Assembly (NCBI GenBank): GCA_964342805.1
Contig: CAYFHQ010000098.1
Span: forward strand, 1-13,648
DNA length: 13,648 nt
Direction of reading: 5' to 3'
Source: CAYFHQ01 sp964342805
GTDB lineage: Bacteria > Bacillota > Clostridia > Peptostreptococcales > Acidaminobacteraceae
A model generated the notes under the pieces. The model was given only the letters and a program-made list of their open reading frames with translations, was not told where the DNA came from and searched no databases. Position numbers and translations under genes: made by a program. Below, one piece after another: positions 1 to 7,295 of this stretch; the first letter of the stretch is position 1; each line of letters starts with the position of its first letter.

Positions 1-11
1 TTAAACAATAA

Positions 12-52
12 AAAGCCTTGCTCAACTTGGGTCAACCAAGGAGCAAGGCTTT
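12..52 (-). terminator. Rho-independent terminator of the minus-strand membrane gene
   Basis: A 12-bp perfect stem is formed by 12-23 and 41-52, with an inner CTTGG/CCAAG helix (26-30/36-40). On the minus strand it is followed by TTTTTATTG, a usable U-tract. It lies about 25 bases past the stop codon of the gene at 78-635. A weaker T-run on the plus side means it could also end a plus-strand transcript entering from the left. Confidence 0.85.
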
Positions 53-77
53 ATTTGTGTTTCATCTGAAGTTGTCT

Positions 78-635
78 TTATGACCATTCGTCGTCGTCAT
101 AGTCGTCTTCGTCTTTGTAACTGCGGCCAAAGTGGAACTCGTAGTGGCCGTCGCTCTTGCGGCCCTTGCCAAATAGCAAGATAACGCCGAAACAAATTAA
201 ACCAACCGGTAGGATGTAGCCTGCAAACTGACCCAAAGCTGAGAAGCTAAGGAAGAATAGGGACAAGCCACCTAGAATAAACACCGGGATTAAAAGGCCG
301 GGTTCATGTCCTCCAAAGAGGAAGAGCTGGAATAAACCAAAGGCCGGTGCCATGATGAATAGGGGCCATAGGCTGGACATCATATGCCATCCGAAAAAGA
401 TGTTAATGTAGAAAATAGCTGAAATCACCAACAATACCCCGCCGGGAACCAAAAGGCCGGCATTTCCCCGAGTTGGCTTTAAAAAGTAGCTAAACTCGAA
501 GATCAAACCTGGAATCAATATGAAGAGTGGCCAAATCATATCCCAAGAAATCCGGAAGATTCCTAAATTCATCCCTAAAAATGCAATACCAAGAGCAATC
601 AATATTATACCTGAAGTACTAGGTCCTTTTCTCAT
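78..635 (-). CDS. LiaI/LiaF-like four-helix membrane protein (DUF5668-type)
   Basis: This is a 185-residue integral membrane protein made almost wholly of hydrophobic helices: about residues 8-28, 33-50, 61-80, 85-107 and 112-155. They show the repeated 'WPLFIL-PG' style typical of the LiaI/LiaF-like transmembrane region (WPLFILIPG near 35, WPLFIMAPA near 90). The C-terminus is a short cytosolic-looking tail rich in Asp, Glu and Tyr. The start is supported by AGGAGGTT (minus strand, 641-648) five bases upstream. It is divergent to two other LiaF/PspC-type genes, so it probably belongs to the same envelope-stress response. Family members modulate cell-envelope two-component systems, but no histidine kinase or regulator is in the window. 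The exact role is unknown. Confidence 0.8.
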   Translation of the reverse strand: MRKGPSTSGIILIALGIAFLGMNLGIFRISWDMIWPLFILIPGLIFEFSYFLKPTRGNAGLLVPGGVLLVISAIFYINIFFGWHMMSSLWPLFIMAPAFGLFQLFLFGGHEPGLLIPVFILGGLSLFFLSFSALGQFAGYILPVGLICFGVILLFGKGRKSDGHYEFHFGRSYKDEDDYDDDEWS

Positions 636-668
636 GTGTTAACCTCCTCACCTGTTCTTCTTGGGTTC

Positions 669-697
669 ATTATATCCCCAAAGTCTAGGCATGGGAA
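669..697 (-). promoter_or_regulatory. Sigma-A type promoter for the minus-strand membrane gene
   Basis: On the minus strand a perfect TATAAT (plus coordinates 669-674) is preceded by TTCCCA (692-697) at 17-bp spacing. The -35 matches consensus at four of six bases, which suits an activator-dependent promoter. The start codon is at 635, so the leader is about 25-30 bases. Confidence 0.6.
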
Positions 698-710
698 CGA
701 ATTTCACTGA

Positions 711-730
711 ATTCTAATGGTATTCTAATG
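711..730. promoter_or_regulatory. Tandem 11-bp-spaced operator (TTCTAATG x2)
   Basis: ATTCTAATG occurs at 711-719 and again at 722-730, exactly 11 bp apart, just upstream of the -35 of the minus-strand promoter. Direct repeats at one helical turn are the usual binding pattern of OmpR/PhoB-family response regulators. The regulator itself is not in the window, so this is inference from spacing. Confidence 0.5.
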
Positions 731-783
731 TCCACCTGCTATTCTGAAAACAAGATAAAAAGAGGGGTCTACCTTCTCATGAA

Positions 784-802
784 ACTCTAATGATTTCCTA
801 AG
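784..802. promoter_or_regulatory. Second CTAA-core repeat pair facing the pspC-like gene
   Basis: ACTCTAATG (784-792) and TTTCCTAAG (794-802) place two CTAA cores (787-790 and 798-801) 11 bp apart, the same spacing as the pair at 711-730. This pair lies on the side of the plus-strand operon and could be its operator. The second copy is degenerate, so confidence is low. Confidence 0.35.
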
Positions 803-871
803 CCATCTACCTTGTTCCACTCAGGTGGCTATGCTAATCTGATAGCAACAAATGACAGAGAGGAGTATCAA

Positions 872-1390
872 ATGGAAAGAAGATTGTATCGATCGAGAGA
901 AGACAATGTGATCGCAGGGGTATGCGGGGGAATCGCTGAATTCTTTGGCTGGGATCCAGGTATTGTTCGGGTGATAACAGCACTGGCTGTTTTCGTAGGC
1001 GGCGTAAGTGTGCTACCATATATCGTGTTATGGATTATCATTCCAGAACGACCCAAGCACTTGTCAAAGAAAAACCGCTATAACGAAGAAGAAACAGAAG
1101 ACCGTTATGGCAAAGACTATAGTAGAGACGAAGCCTATGACACAGAATACCGATATGAAGAGTCCCATAGCGGACGCTATGACGACGACTACGACGAAGA
1201 CCATGACTATGAGGACCGTCCTAAGAAGAAGCGGGACAACACCATGATCGTAGGACTGGGTTTCCTAGCTGTTGGTGGTTGGATTCTTCTGGAAAGATTG
1301 CTCCCAATTAATTTGGGCATGTTCTTCTGGCCGGGTGTCCTAATCGCCATTGGCTTCATGATTATTGCAAGAAGAAAAGGTGAGGAATAA
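872..1390 (+). CDS. PspC-domain protein fused to a LiaF-like membrane region
   Basis: This is a 172-residue protein. Residues 3-60 are a PspC domain: RLYRSREDNVIAGVCGGIAE with the typical Gly-rich turn, then one membrane helix ending in LWIIIPERP. Residues 63-123 are a very charged linker rich in Asp, Glu, Tyr and Arg, ending in PKKKRDN. Residues 124-165 form two helices of LiaI/LiaF type with a FFWPGVLIAIG motif. PspC proteins act in membrane-stress responses. The ATG at 872 is preferred over an in-frame ATG at 812 because GAGAGGAG (858-865) lies seven bases upstream and residue 1 then begins directly at the PspC motif. The stop codon overlaps the next start (TAATG), so the two are coupled. 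No kinase is visible next to it. Confidence 0.85.
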   Translation: MERRLYRSREDNVIAGVCGGIAEFFGWDPGIVRVITALAVFVGGVSVLPYIVLWIIIPERPKHLSKKNRYNEEETEDRYGKDYSRDEAYDTEYRYEESHSGRYDDDYDEDHDYEDRPKKKRDNTMIVGLGFLAVGGWILLERLLPINLGMFFWPGVLIAIGFMIIARRKGEE

Positions 1391-2373
1391 TGAGTAGGGA
1401 ACGAAGAGACGACCGCTTGGGATTGGGTTTTATCCTGATCGCAGCGGGGATTGCATGGTTACTCTTCCAAATGAATATCATCAGTTTTTCAATTTTTAGT
1501 GCCTTATCCGTCCTGTGGCCGGGCATATTCGTTGTGATTGGCTTGAATATTATCTTCCACAGGGTTCCCTTTATCAGCGTGTTGACCTGGGGCTTGTTTC
1601 TTGTAGCCCTGGTGGTCTTCGGCGGTGGGGTGAAAAGTGTAGACCAAGTGGCTGAAAAGATCGGTATTGAAAGAGAGGAAGACACCTCCTATGCCGAAAG
1701 AGTTGAGCTCAACTGGGACTACACGGATTCCTCCGTGGGCTGGTCAGACTTGACCAGGGACGAAGGGTTCATGGCTAGGAACCAGGAAACCCTCAATAAG
1801 GCCCTTTTAAAACTGGATTTTGGCGCAGGTAACGTTTCCGTTGCCGGTGGTAGCGAAAAGATGATCACCTTCGACGTTCCCGAAGCCTATACAGAAGTCA
1901 AGGAAGAGACCGGTGACACAACGGCCAAGTACAGCTTTAGAACCAAAAAGAACCTGGGCTTTAACTTTGGCAACGGGGAAGACAATGAATACCATTTCAA
2001 ACTCAATGAAGAAGCTGAGTGGGAACTGGACCTGGACACGGGTGCCATGAATGCCAATCTGGACCTGCGTGATATTCACGTAAGCCAGGCCAAGGTGGAC
2101 ACCGGAGCAGGGAATGTAGACATTGCCTTTGGGTCAAAAGCCAAGCAGTTGGACGTTGAGATTGATTCTGGCGTTGCTGACATTACCATCCGTGTGCCCA
2201 AGGATGTTGGTGTGAAAATTGAACTGGATGGCCTGATTGGAGACGACTTCTCCGACCTGGGTTTTATCAAGGATAAAGACGTCTGGACATCAGACAACTA
2301 CGACACGGCCACATCTCTGGTCCACATTGAAGTGGACGTAGGCGTTGGCAATGTGGATTTGATCCTTGAGTAA
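1390..2373 (+). CDS. LiaF-like envelope-stress protein with C-terminal toastrack/DUF4097-like repeats
   Basis: This is a 327-residue protein. After a charged N-terminus, residues 10-85 form about four membrane helices of the LiaI/LiaF type, with VLWPGIFVVIGLN at its centre. From about residue 135 it becomes a soluble beta-rich domain with recurring 'D-x-G-x-(G/M)-N' strands: LDFGAGNVSV, LDTGAMNANL, VDTGAGNVDI and VDVGVGNVDL at the very end. These are typical of toastrack (DUF4097/DUF2154-like) domains and of the LiaF C-terminus. LiaF proteins repress or tune a LiaRS-type two-component system that senses cell-wall damage. The start overlaps the preceding pspC-like stop by one base, so the genes are translated together. 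No LiaRS pair is nearby, so its partner is unknown. Confidence 0.8.
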   Translation: MSRERRDDRLGLGFILIAAGIAWLLFQMNIISFSIFSALSVLWPGIFVVIGLNIIFHRVPFISVLTWGLFLVALVVFGGGVKSVDQVAEKIGIEREEDTSYAERVELNWDYTDSSVGWSDLTRDEGFMARNQETLNKALLKLDFGAGNVSVAGGSEKMITFDVPEAYTEVKEETGDTTAKYSFRTKKNLGFNFGNGEDNEYHFKLNEEAEWELDLDTGAMNANLDLRDIHVSQAKVDTGAGNVDIAFGSKAKQLDVEIDSGVADITIRVPKDVGVKIELDGLIGDDFSDLGFIKDKDVWTSDNYDTATSLVHIEVDVGVGNVDLILE

Positions 2374-2467
2374 GGGGCTTTACCCACTCGAGATCGCCAC
2401 AAAATCCCTGACTTCAAAAGGGAAATTGGAATCAACCTGTTAGCTTTCATAAAGGTTGGGAATAAAC

Positions 2468-2513
2468 AAGGATAAGAGACCTGGTTCAGAATGGGATCTC
2501 TTATCCTTTTTTT
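2468..2513 (+). terminator. Rho-independent terminator after the pspC/liaF-like operon
   Basis: AAGGATAAGAGA (2468-2479) pairs perfectly with TCTCTTATCCTT (2497-2508), and seven T residues span 2507-2513. It separates the envelope-stress operon from the small gene at 2581. The rest of 2374-2580 shows no other convincing element. Confidence 0.9.
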
Positions 2514-2580
2514 CGTTGGCAAAGAAGGGGTCAGCAGCTGATTGCTCCAAGGGTAGAAACTTGTTGAGGTAGGTGGTTCC

Positions 2581-2937
2581 ATGTCATATAAGTATGAAAT
2601 TCACATTTTAAATGCCACTAAGAACCAGGGCTATGTTGAGGGCACAATCGACGAGTTTTCTTGGTTTGCCATCGTCCAGGAGGACCCTGTTCCCTTTGGG
2701 ATCGACTCGGTCACCCTGACCAAGGGCAGGGGCAAGATCACCCGCCTTTGTCTCTACAAGGACTCCACCGACGTGGAGGGCAACCCCTTTCTCCCGTCCT
2801 TGAGTATCAAACGGATGATTTATGCCAACTTCCAGCATGAATGGTCCATCCTCAACCACAAGTACCGGGACATGGTCAAGGAACTGGTCATCTATTTGGA
2901 ACGGCGCTATGCCATGCATGTTGTCGACCTAGGCTAA
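2581..2937 (+). CDS. Small conserved-looking protein of unknown function
   Basis: This is a 118-residue soluble protein with no signal peptide or membrane helix. The first half looks like a short beta domain: YVEGTIDEFSWFAIVQEDP, then GIDSVTLTKGRGKITRLCLYK. The second half has an aromatic IYANFQHEW stretch and a C-terminal helix. The pattern of 'VEGTI...WFA.V.E.P..FGI......KI..L.LYK' followed by a Y.. .W segment recalls small DUF7678-type Firmicutes proteins, but that match is from memory and weak. AGGTGG lies four bases before the ATG. No clear promoter is seen between the terminator at 2513 and the start. Its stop codon abuts the valS promoter. Confidence 0.7.
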   Translation: MSYKYEIHILNATKNQGYVEGTIDEFSWFAIVQEDPVPFGIDSVTLTKGRGKITRLCLYKDSTDVEGNPFLPSLSIKRMIYANFQHEWSILNHKYRDMVKELVIYLERRYAMHVVDLG

Positions 2938-2939
2938 CC

Positions 2940-2969
2940 TTGACAAGCTTGGCACAGACCGAATATAAT
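2940..2969 (+). promoter_or_regulatory. Consensus sigma-A promoter for the T-box/valS operon
   Basis: TTGACA (2940-2945) and TATAAT (2964-2969) are both perfect consensus hexamers with an 18-bp spacer. The -35 begins three bases after the stop of the upstream gene. Transcription should start near 2976, giving a leader of about 300 bases before valS, which fits a T-box. Confidence 0.9.
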
Positions 2970-2975
2970 TGAACC

Positions 2976-3237
2976 ACATATGAAAGTCTGTGACGAAGAG
3001 GAGTACAGTAATTTCCCGGTTAAGAGAATGTGATCCATTGGCTGAAAGATCACTGCGGTTTAAATTGCTGGAAGGTAGCTTCTGAGACGTTTTTCTGAAG
3101 GATGCGCCCCTGCGGGCGGATTTGAGTAGGAGAAACCGTTTGACCCCGTTATCGGTTACACGAGTGTCAGCGATAGCTGAAACGAGGGTGGTACCGCGAA
3201 CACAGCTTCGTCCCTTTTTAGGGATGGAGCTTTTTTT
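2976..3237 (+). ncRNA. T-box leader riboswitch (valine-type) upstream of valS
   Basis: The leader has the invariant T-box AGGGTGGTACCGCG at 3185-3198 and a Stem I with the usual AGAGAA...GGCTGAAAG distal features near 3023-3055. A likely specifier GTA codon (Val) lies at 3075-3077 in the context GGAAG-GTA-GC-TTCTGAG. The downstream block GAGTAGGAGAAACCG...CCGTTA is typical of Stem III. Uncharged tRNA-Val pairing with the specifier and the T-box would stabilise the antiterminator and allow transcription of valS and the genes behind it. The specifier assignment rests on position and on the downstream gene. Confidence 0.93.
3204..3237 (+). terminator. Regulated terminator of the T-box leader
   Basis: AGCTTCGTCCC (3204-3214) pairs with GGGATGGAGCT (3221-3231), including two G-U pairs, and is followed by seven T residues. 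It lies just 3' of the T-box sequence, as expected for the alternative structure of a transcriptional T-box. Confidence 0.92.
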
Positions 3238-3282
3238 ATTGGAAAAAACGTTCGTGACAAGACGTTATGAGGAGGAATAAAG

Positions 3283-5934
3283 ATGGCAACGAAAGAGATG
3301 GGAAAGAATTATAATCCCCATGATTTTGAGGATCGCATTTATGACCAGTGGGAGTCCAATGGTGACTTCCATGCAGAACCCAACCCGGAGAAGGACCCCT
3401 ACACCATTGTCCTGCCTCCACCAAACATTACAGGCCAGCTCCACATGGGTCACGCCCTAGACCAGACCCTTCAGGATATTCTGATCCGTTGGAAGCGTAT
3501 GCAGGGTTATGAAGCCCTATGGCTACCTGGAACAGACCACGCCTCCATTGCAACAGAGGTTAAGGTTGTTGAAAAGATCAAGCAGGACGAAGGCAAGTCC
3601 AAGGAAGACCTAGGCCGTGACGAGTTCCTCAAGCGGGCTTGGGACTGGCGTGACGAGTACGGTCGCCGTATTGTCAAGCAGATGAAGAAACTGGGTTCCT
3701 CCTGTGACTGGGAGCGGGAACGCTTTACCATGGACGAGGGCTGTAACAAGGCTGTTACGGAAGTCTTTGTTCGTCTTTATGAAAAGGGCCTCATTTACAA
3801 GGGCTACCGCCTGATTAACTGGTGTCCAGACTGTCGTACAACCCTGTCTGACGCTGAAGTAGAGCACGAGGACAAGTCCAGCCACTTCTGGCACATTAAA
3901 TACAATGTAAAGGACTCCGACGACTTCCTTGAAATCGCAACGACTCGTCCTGAAACCATGCTGGGCGATACGGCCATTGCGGTACACCCTGAGGATGACC
4001 GATACAAGCACCTAATTGGCAAGACGGCTATCCTGCCAATTGTGAACCGAGAAATTCCAATCATCGGTGATGAGTATGTAGATATGGAAAAGGGAACAGG
4101 CGCCCTAAAGGTCACGCCTGCCCACGACCCCAATGACTTTGAAATTGGTAAGCGTCATGATCTGGAGCAGATTACCATCATGAATGAGGACGCAACCATC
4201 AATGACCTGGGTGGCAAGTACGCAGGCATGGATCGTTATGCTTGCCGTAAGCTCCTGGTGGAAGACCTGAAGGAAATGGACCACCTGATTGCTATTAAGG
4301 ACCACGACCACGCAGTAGGCACCTGCTACCGTTGTTCTACTGTAATTGAGCCCCGTCTGTCAGACCAGTGGTTCGTTGCCATGGAGGACCTGGCTAAGCC
4401 TGCTATTGAAGCCATTGGCAAGCAAGACCTTCGCTTTGTTCCAGAGCGCTTTACCAAGACCTACATGCACTGGCTAGAAAACATCCGTGACTGGTGCATT
4501 AGCCGTCAGCTATGGTGGGGACACCGGATTCCAGCCTGGTACTGTGAGTCTTGCGGCGAAACCCTTGTAGACCGTGAAGAGCCGTCCACTTGTAAGCACT
4601 GTGGTAGCGACAAGCTCAAGCAGGACGAGGACGTTCTTGACACGTGGTTCTCTTCTGCCCTGTGGCCTTTCTCTACTCTAGGTTGGCCAGAAAAGACACC
4701 CGAACTGGACTACTTCTACCCAACCAATGTATTGGTTACAGGCTACGATATTATCTTCTTCTGGGTTGTTCGTATGGTATTCTCCGGTATTGAGCAAATG
4801 GGTGAAGTGCCATTTGACGACGTACTCATTCATGGGATTGTCCGTGCAGAGGACGGTCGTAAGATGTCCAAGTCCCTAGGAAACGGGGTAGACCCACTGG
4901 AGGTTATTGAGCAGTACGGTGCCGACGCCCTGCGTTTCATGCTGGTTACAGGCATGACAGCGGGTAACGACACACGCTACCAGCCGGAGAAAGTGGAATC
5001 CTCCCGTAACTTTGCCAATAAGCTATGGAACGCATCTCGTTTCGTGCTTATGGGCCTTGAAGAAGGTGACATGAGCCTGACAGGTGACGAGGACCTCCAG
5101 GTTGCTGACCAGTGGATTCTGTCTCGTCTGAACGCTGTGGCCAAGGACATTACCCACAACATGGACACCTACGATATTGGTCTTGCAGCAGGCAAGATTT
5201 ATGACTTCGTATGGAATGAGTACTGTGACTGGTACATCGAGCTGGCCAAGAAGCGCCTATACGGTGAAGACCCAGAAGCCAAGAAGACGGTTCAAAAGGT
5301 ACTGGTAACAGTACTGGAAGGCATTCTGAAGCTTCTACATCCGTTCATGCCATTCATTACGGAGGAGATCTGGTCTTACCTACCAACGACAACAGGCGAC
5401 GTAATTGTTGCTCCGTGGCCTACATTTGACGAAAACCGTCATAACCCTGAAGCAGAAGAAATCATGGGCCGAATGATGGAAGCCATCCGTGGCCTGCGGA
5501 ATGTTCGTGCGGAAATGGAAGTACCACCCAAGAAGAAGGCGACCCTCATGATTGTTGCTGACGACAAGACAGCCAACATGCTCAAGGACAATGAGGAATA
5601 TCTGATTTCCCTAGCCTCTTGCTCTGAGGTTCACATTGCAGAAAAGGCAAACATTCCAGAAGATGCGGTTTCTGTTGCCATCCAGGGTGGAGAACTCTTC
5701 CTGCCTCTTGACGAGTTGATCGACTTTGCCAAGGAAATCGATCGTCTGAAGAAGGAGCAAAAGAAGCTTCAAGGGGAGGTAACCCGGGTAGAAAAGAAAC
5801 TGGCTAACCCAGGTTTCGTTGCTAAGGCACCTGAGAAGCTGATCAACGAAGAAAAAGAAAAGCAGGTCAAGTACACGGAAATGCTCAAGACTGTTGAAGA
5901 GCGCCTGGTAGCTCTTGAAGCTAAGCTTGGCTAA
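3283..5934 (+). CDS. valS: Valyl-tRNA synthetase
   Basis: This 883-residue class I aminoacyl-tRNA synthetase attaches valine to tRNA-Val in the cytosol. The HIGH motif appears as HMGH (54-57) after PPPNITGQL, and the KMSKS loop is exact at 527-531, followed by LGNGVDP. The editing domain between them contains TTRPETMLGDTAIAVHP near 225-240. Cys-rich pairs (WCPDC, YCESC and CKHC) are present. The C-terminus (about 815-883) is the coiled-coil arm typical of bacterial ValRS: DRLKKEQKKLQGEV, LANPGFVAKAPE and a Glu/Lys-rich end. The length fits the family. The start has AGGAGGA six bases upstream. It is controlled by the valine T-box before it and is followed after 45 bases by folC with no terminator between, a common Firmicutes pairing. 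Confidence 0.98.
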   Translation: MATKEMGKNYNPHDFEDRIYDQWESNGDFHAEPNPEKDPYTIVLPPPNITGQLHMGHALDQTLQDILIRWKRMQGYEALWLPGTDHASIATEVKVVEKIKQDEGKSKEDLGRDEFLKRAWDWRDEYGRRIVKQMKKLGSSCDWERERFTMDEGCNKAVTEVFVRLYEKGLIYKGYRLINWCPDCRTTLSDAEVEHEDKSSHFWHIKYNVKDSDDFLEIATTRPETMLGDTAIAVHPEDDRYKHLIGKTAILPIVNREIPIIGDEYVDMEKGTGALKVTPAHDPNDFEIGKRHDLEQITIMNEDATINDLGGKYAGMDRYACRKLLVEDLKEMDHLIAIKDHDHAVGTCYRCSTVIEPRLSDQWFVAMEDLAKPAIEAIGKQDLRFVPERFTKTYMHWLENIRDWCISRQLWWGHRIPAWYCESCGETLVDREEPSTCKHCGSDKLKQDEDVLDTWFSSALWPFSTLGWPEKTPELDYFYPTNVLVTGYDIIFFWVVRMVFSGIEQMGEVPFDDVLIHGIVRAEDGRKMSKSLGNGVDPLEVIEQYGADALRFMLVTGMTAGNDTRYQPEKVESSRNFANKLWNASRFVLMGLEEGDMSLTGDEDLQVADQWILSRLNAVAKDITHNMDTYDIGLAAGKIYDFVWNEYCDWYIELAKKRLYGEDPEAKKTVQKVLVTVLEGILKLLHPFMPFITEEIWSYLPTTTGDVIVAPWPTFDENRHNPEAEEIMGRMMEAIRGLRNVRAEMEVPPKKKATLMIVADDKTANMLKDNEEYLISLASCSEVHIAEKANIPEDAVSVAIQGGELFLPLDELIDFAKEIDRLKKEQKKLQGEVTRVEKKLANPGFVAKAPEKLINEEKEKQVKYTEMLKTVEERLVALEAKLG

Positions 5935-5979
5935 GACCTGTTAAAGCATATGGGCACTAGAGAATGACGAGGTGACTTC

Positions 5980-7278
5980 ATGAATTATACAGATGCAGTG
6001 GCATTTGTGGAGTCTACTTTGAAATTTGGCAGTCGGCCGGGACTGGAAAGTACCTACCGACTGATGGAGCGACTTGGTAACCCGCAGGATTCCCTGCGGG
6101 TCATCCACGTTGCGGGGACAAATGGAAAAGGCTCCACCTCTACCTTTATGAAACAAATTCTCATGGAAGCAGGTTACACAGTGGGGATTTTCACGTCTCC
6201 AAGTTTGCATGAGTTCACAGAACGAATTGTGGTCAACAATGAAGAAATTGGCAAGGATGACTTTGCAGCAGTCGCTGGAGAGGTCAAAGAGGCCATAGAC
6301 GGCATTGTTGCTGACGGCTTTGAAGCCAACACAGAGTTCGAGATTTTCACGGCCATGGCCTACTTGCAGTTTCAACGCAAGGGGGTTGATTTTGCCATTA
6401 TGGAAGTGGGCATGGGTGGCCGCCTTGACGCAACCAATGTGATCAAGAAACCTGTTGTAACGGTCATTACCCCCATTGCTTTAGACCATACGGACTGGCT
6501 GGGCAATACCCTGTATGAGATTGCCGGTGAAAAGGGCGGGATCATTAAGTACAAGTGCCCGGTGGTTCTCCATCCCCAGGCAGAGGAGGCTGAAAAACGC
6601 CTTCAAGAAATTGCCCTGGACCATGAAGCCCCCATGTTGGTGGCTCCTGTGGACATGATTGAGTATGACGAGGAAGACCTTTCAGGAACCAGTTTCCGAC
6701 TGGGTCGTGAACAATATAGGGTGGGCATGTTGGGCCGCCACCAACCGGCCAATGCAACGGTAGCCATGACGGCTGTCCTTCTACTGGAAGAAGAAGAGGG
6801 CATTACTATTCCTCAATCCGCCCTGAAATTTGGCTTGTTAAAGGCCCGGTGGGCGGGTCGGCTGGAAAAGCTGTCTGAGTCTCCCTTGATTTTGATTGAT
6901 GGTGCCCACAACCCCCATGGGGCAGAAAAGCTGGCAGAGTCCGTTAAAACCCTAGGGGGTGGCAAGCGGGTCAATGCCCTTATTGGCATGTTGGGTGACA
7001 AGGACGTAGACGCTGTTCTTGACACCATGTTACCTGTGATCCACACAGCGGTTGTGACAGAGCCAGAAAGTGATCGGAAGCTCCCAGCCAAGGACCTTTT
7101 TGAGAAAGTAAAGGCTAGGGGTGTGGAAGCTGAAATGATCGAGGATATGAATGGGGCCTTGGAAAGGGCCTTGCTCAATACCAGTAAGGACGACGTCCTT
7201 TTGGTCTTTGGTTCCTTCTACCTGATCGGCAAGCTCCGCAAACGTATTATGGATGACCCCAGTATTCAGCTGGGTTAG
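5980..7278 (+). CDS. folC: Bifunctional folylpolyglutamate synthase / dihydrofolate synthase
   Basis: This 432-residue cytosolic Mur-ligase family enzyme adds glutamate to dihydropteroate and/or reduced folates using ATP. The P-loop is HVAGTNGKGST (43-53). The family signature TSPSLHEFTERI follows, then MEVGMGGRLDATNV, LDHTDWLGNT and GEKGGIIK, which carries the lysine usually carbamylated. The C-terminal domain has WAGRLE (Arg294) and the canonical DGAHNPHG (307-314). GAGGTGA lies five bases before the ATG. It is transcribed with valS from the T-box promoter and is followed after a short gap by a divergent paralogue. All residues I associate with a working FolC are present, so it is likely the true folate enzyme here. 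Confidence 0.96.
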   Translation: MNYTDAVAFVESTLKFGSRPGLESTYRLMERLGNPQDSLRVIHVAGTNGKGSTSTFMKQILMEAGYTVGIFTSPSLHEFTERIVVNNEEIGKDDFAAVAGEVKEAIDGIVADGFEANTEFEIFTAMAYLQFQRKGVDFAIMEVGMGGRLDATNVIKKPVVTVITPIALDHTDWLGNTLYEIAGEKGGIIKYKCPVVLHPQAEEAEKRLQEIALDHEAPMLVAPVDMIEYDEEDLSGTSFRLGREQYRVGMLGRHQPANATVAMTAVLLLEEEEGITIPQSALKFGLLKARWAGRLEKLSESPLILIDGAHNPHGAEKLAESVKTLGGGKRVNALIGMLGDKDVDAVLDTMLPVIHTAVVTEPESDRKLPAKDLFEKVKARGVEAEMIEDMNGALERALLNTSKDDVLLVFGSFYLIGKLRKRIMDDPSIQLG

Positions 7279-7295
7279 AGAGTAAGGTGAACCAG

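Noticed and set aside
812..871. In-frame upstream start for the PspC-like gene at 812
   Set aside because: There is no ribosome binding site before it, and the extra 20 residues do not belong to PspC. GAGAGGAG precedes the ATG at 872.
2948..2963. TTGGCAC resembling the -24 half of a sigma-54 promoter
   Set aside because: There is no TTGC at the -12 position, and it lies inside the spacer of a perfect sigma-A promoter.
3510..4130. Open frames on the minus strand opposite valS (for example 3610-4011)
   Set aside because: These are shadows of the valS coding frame, with no ribosome binding sites and no recognisable protein features.
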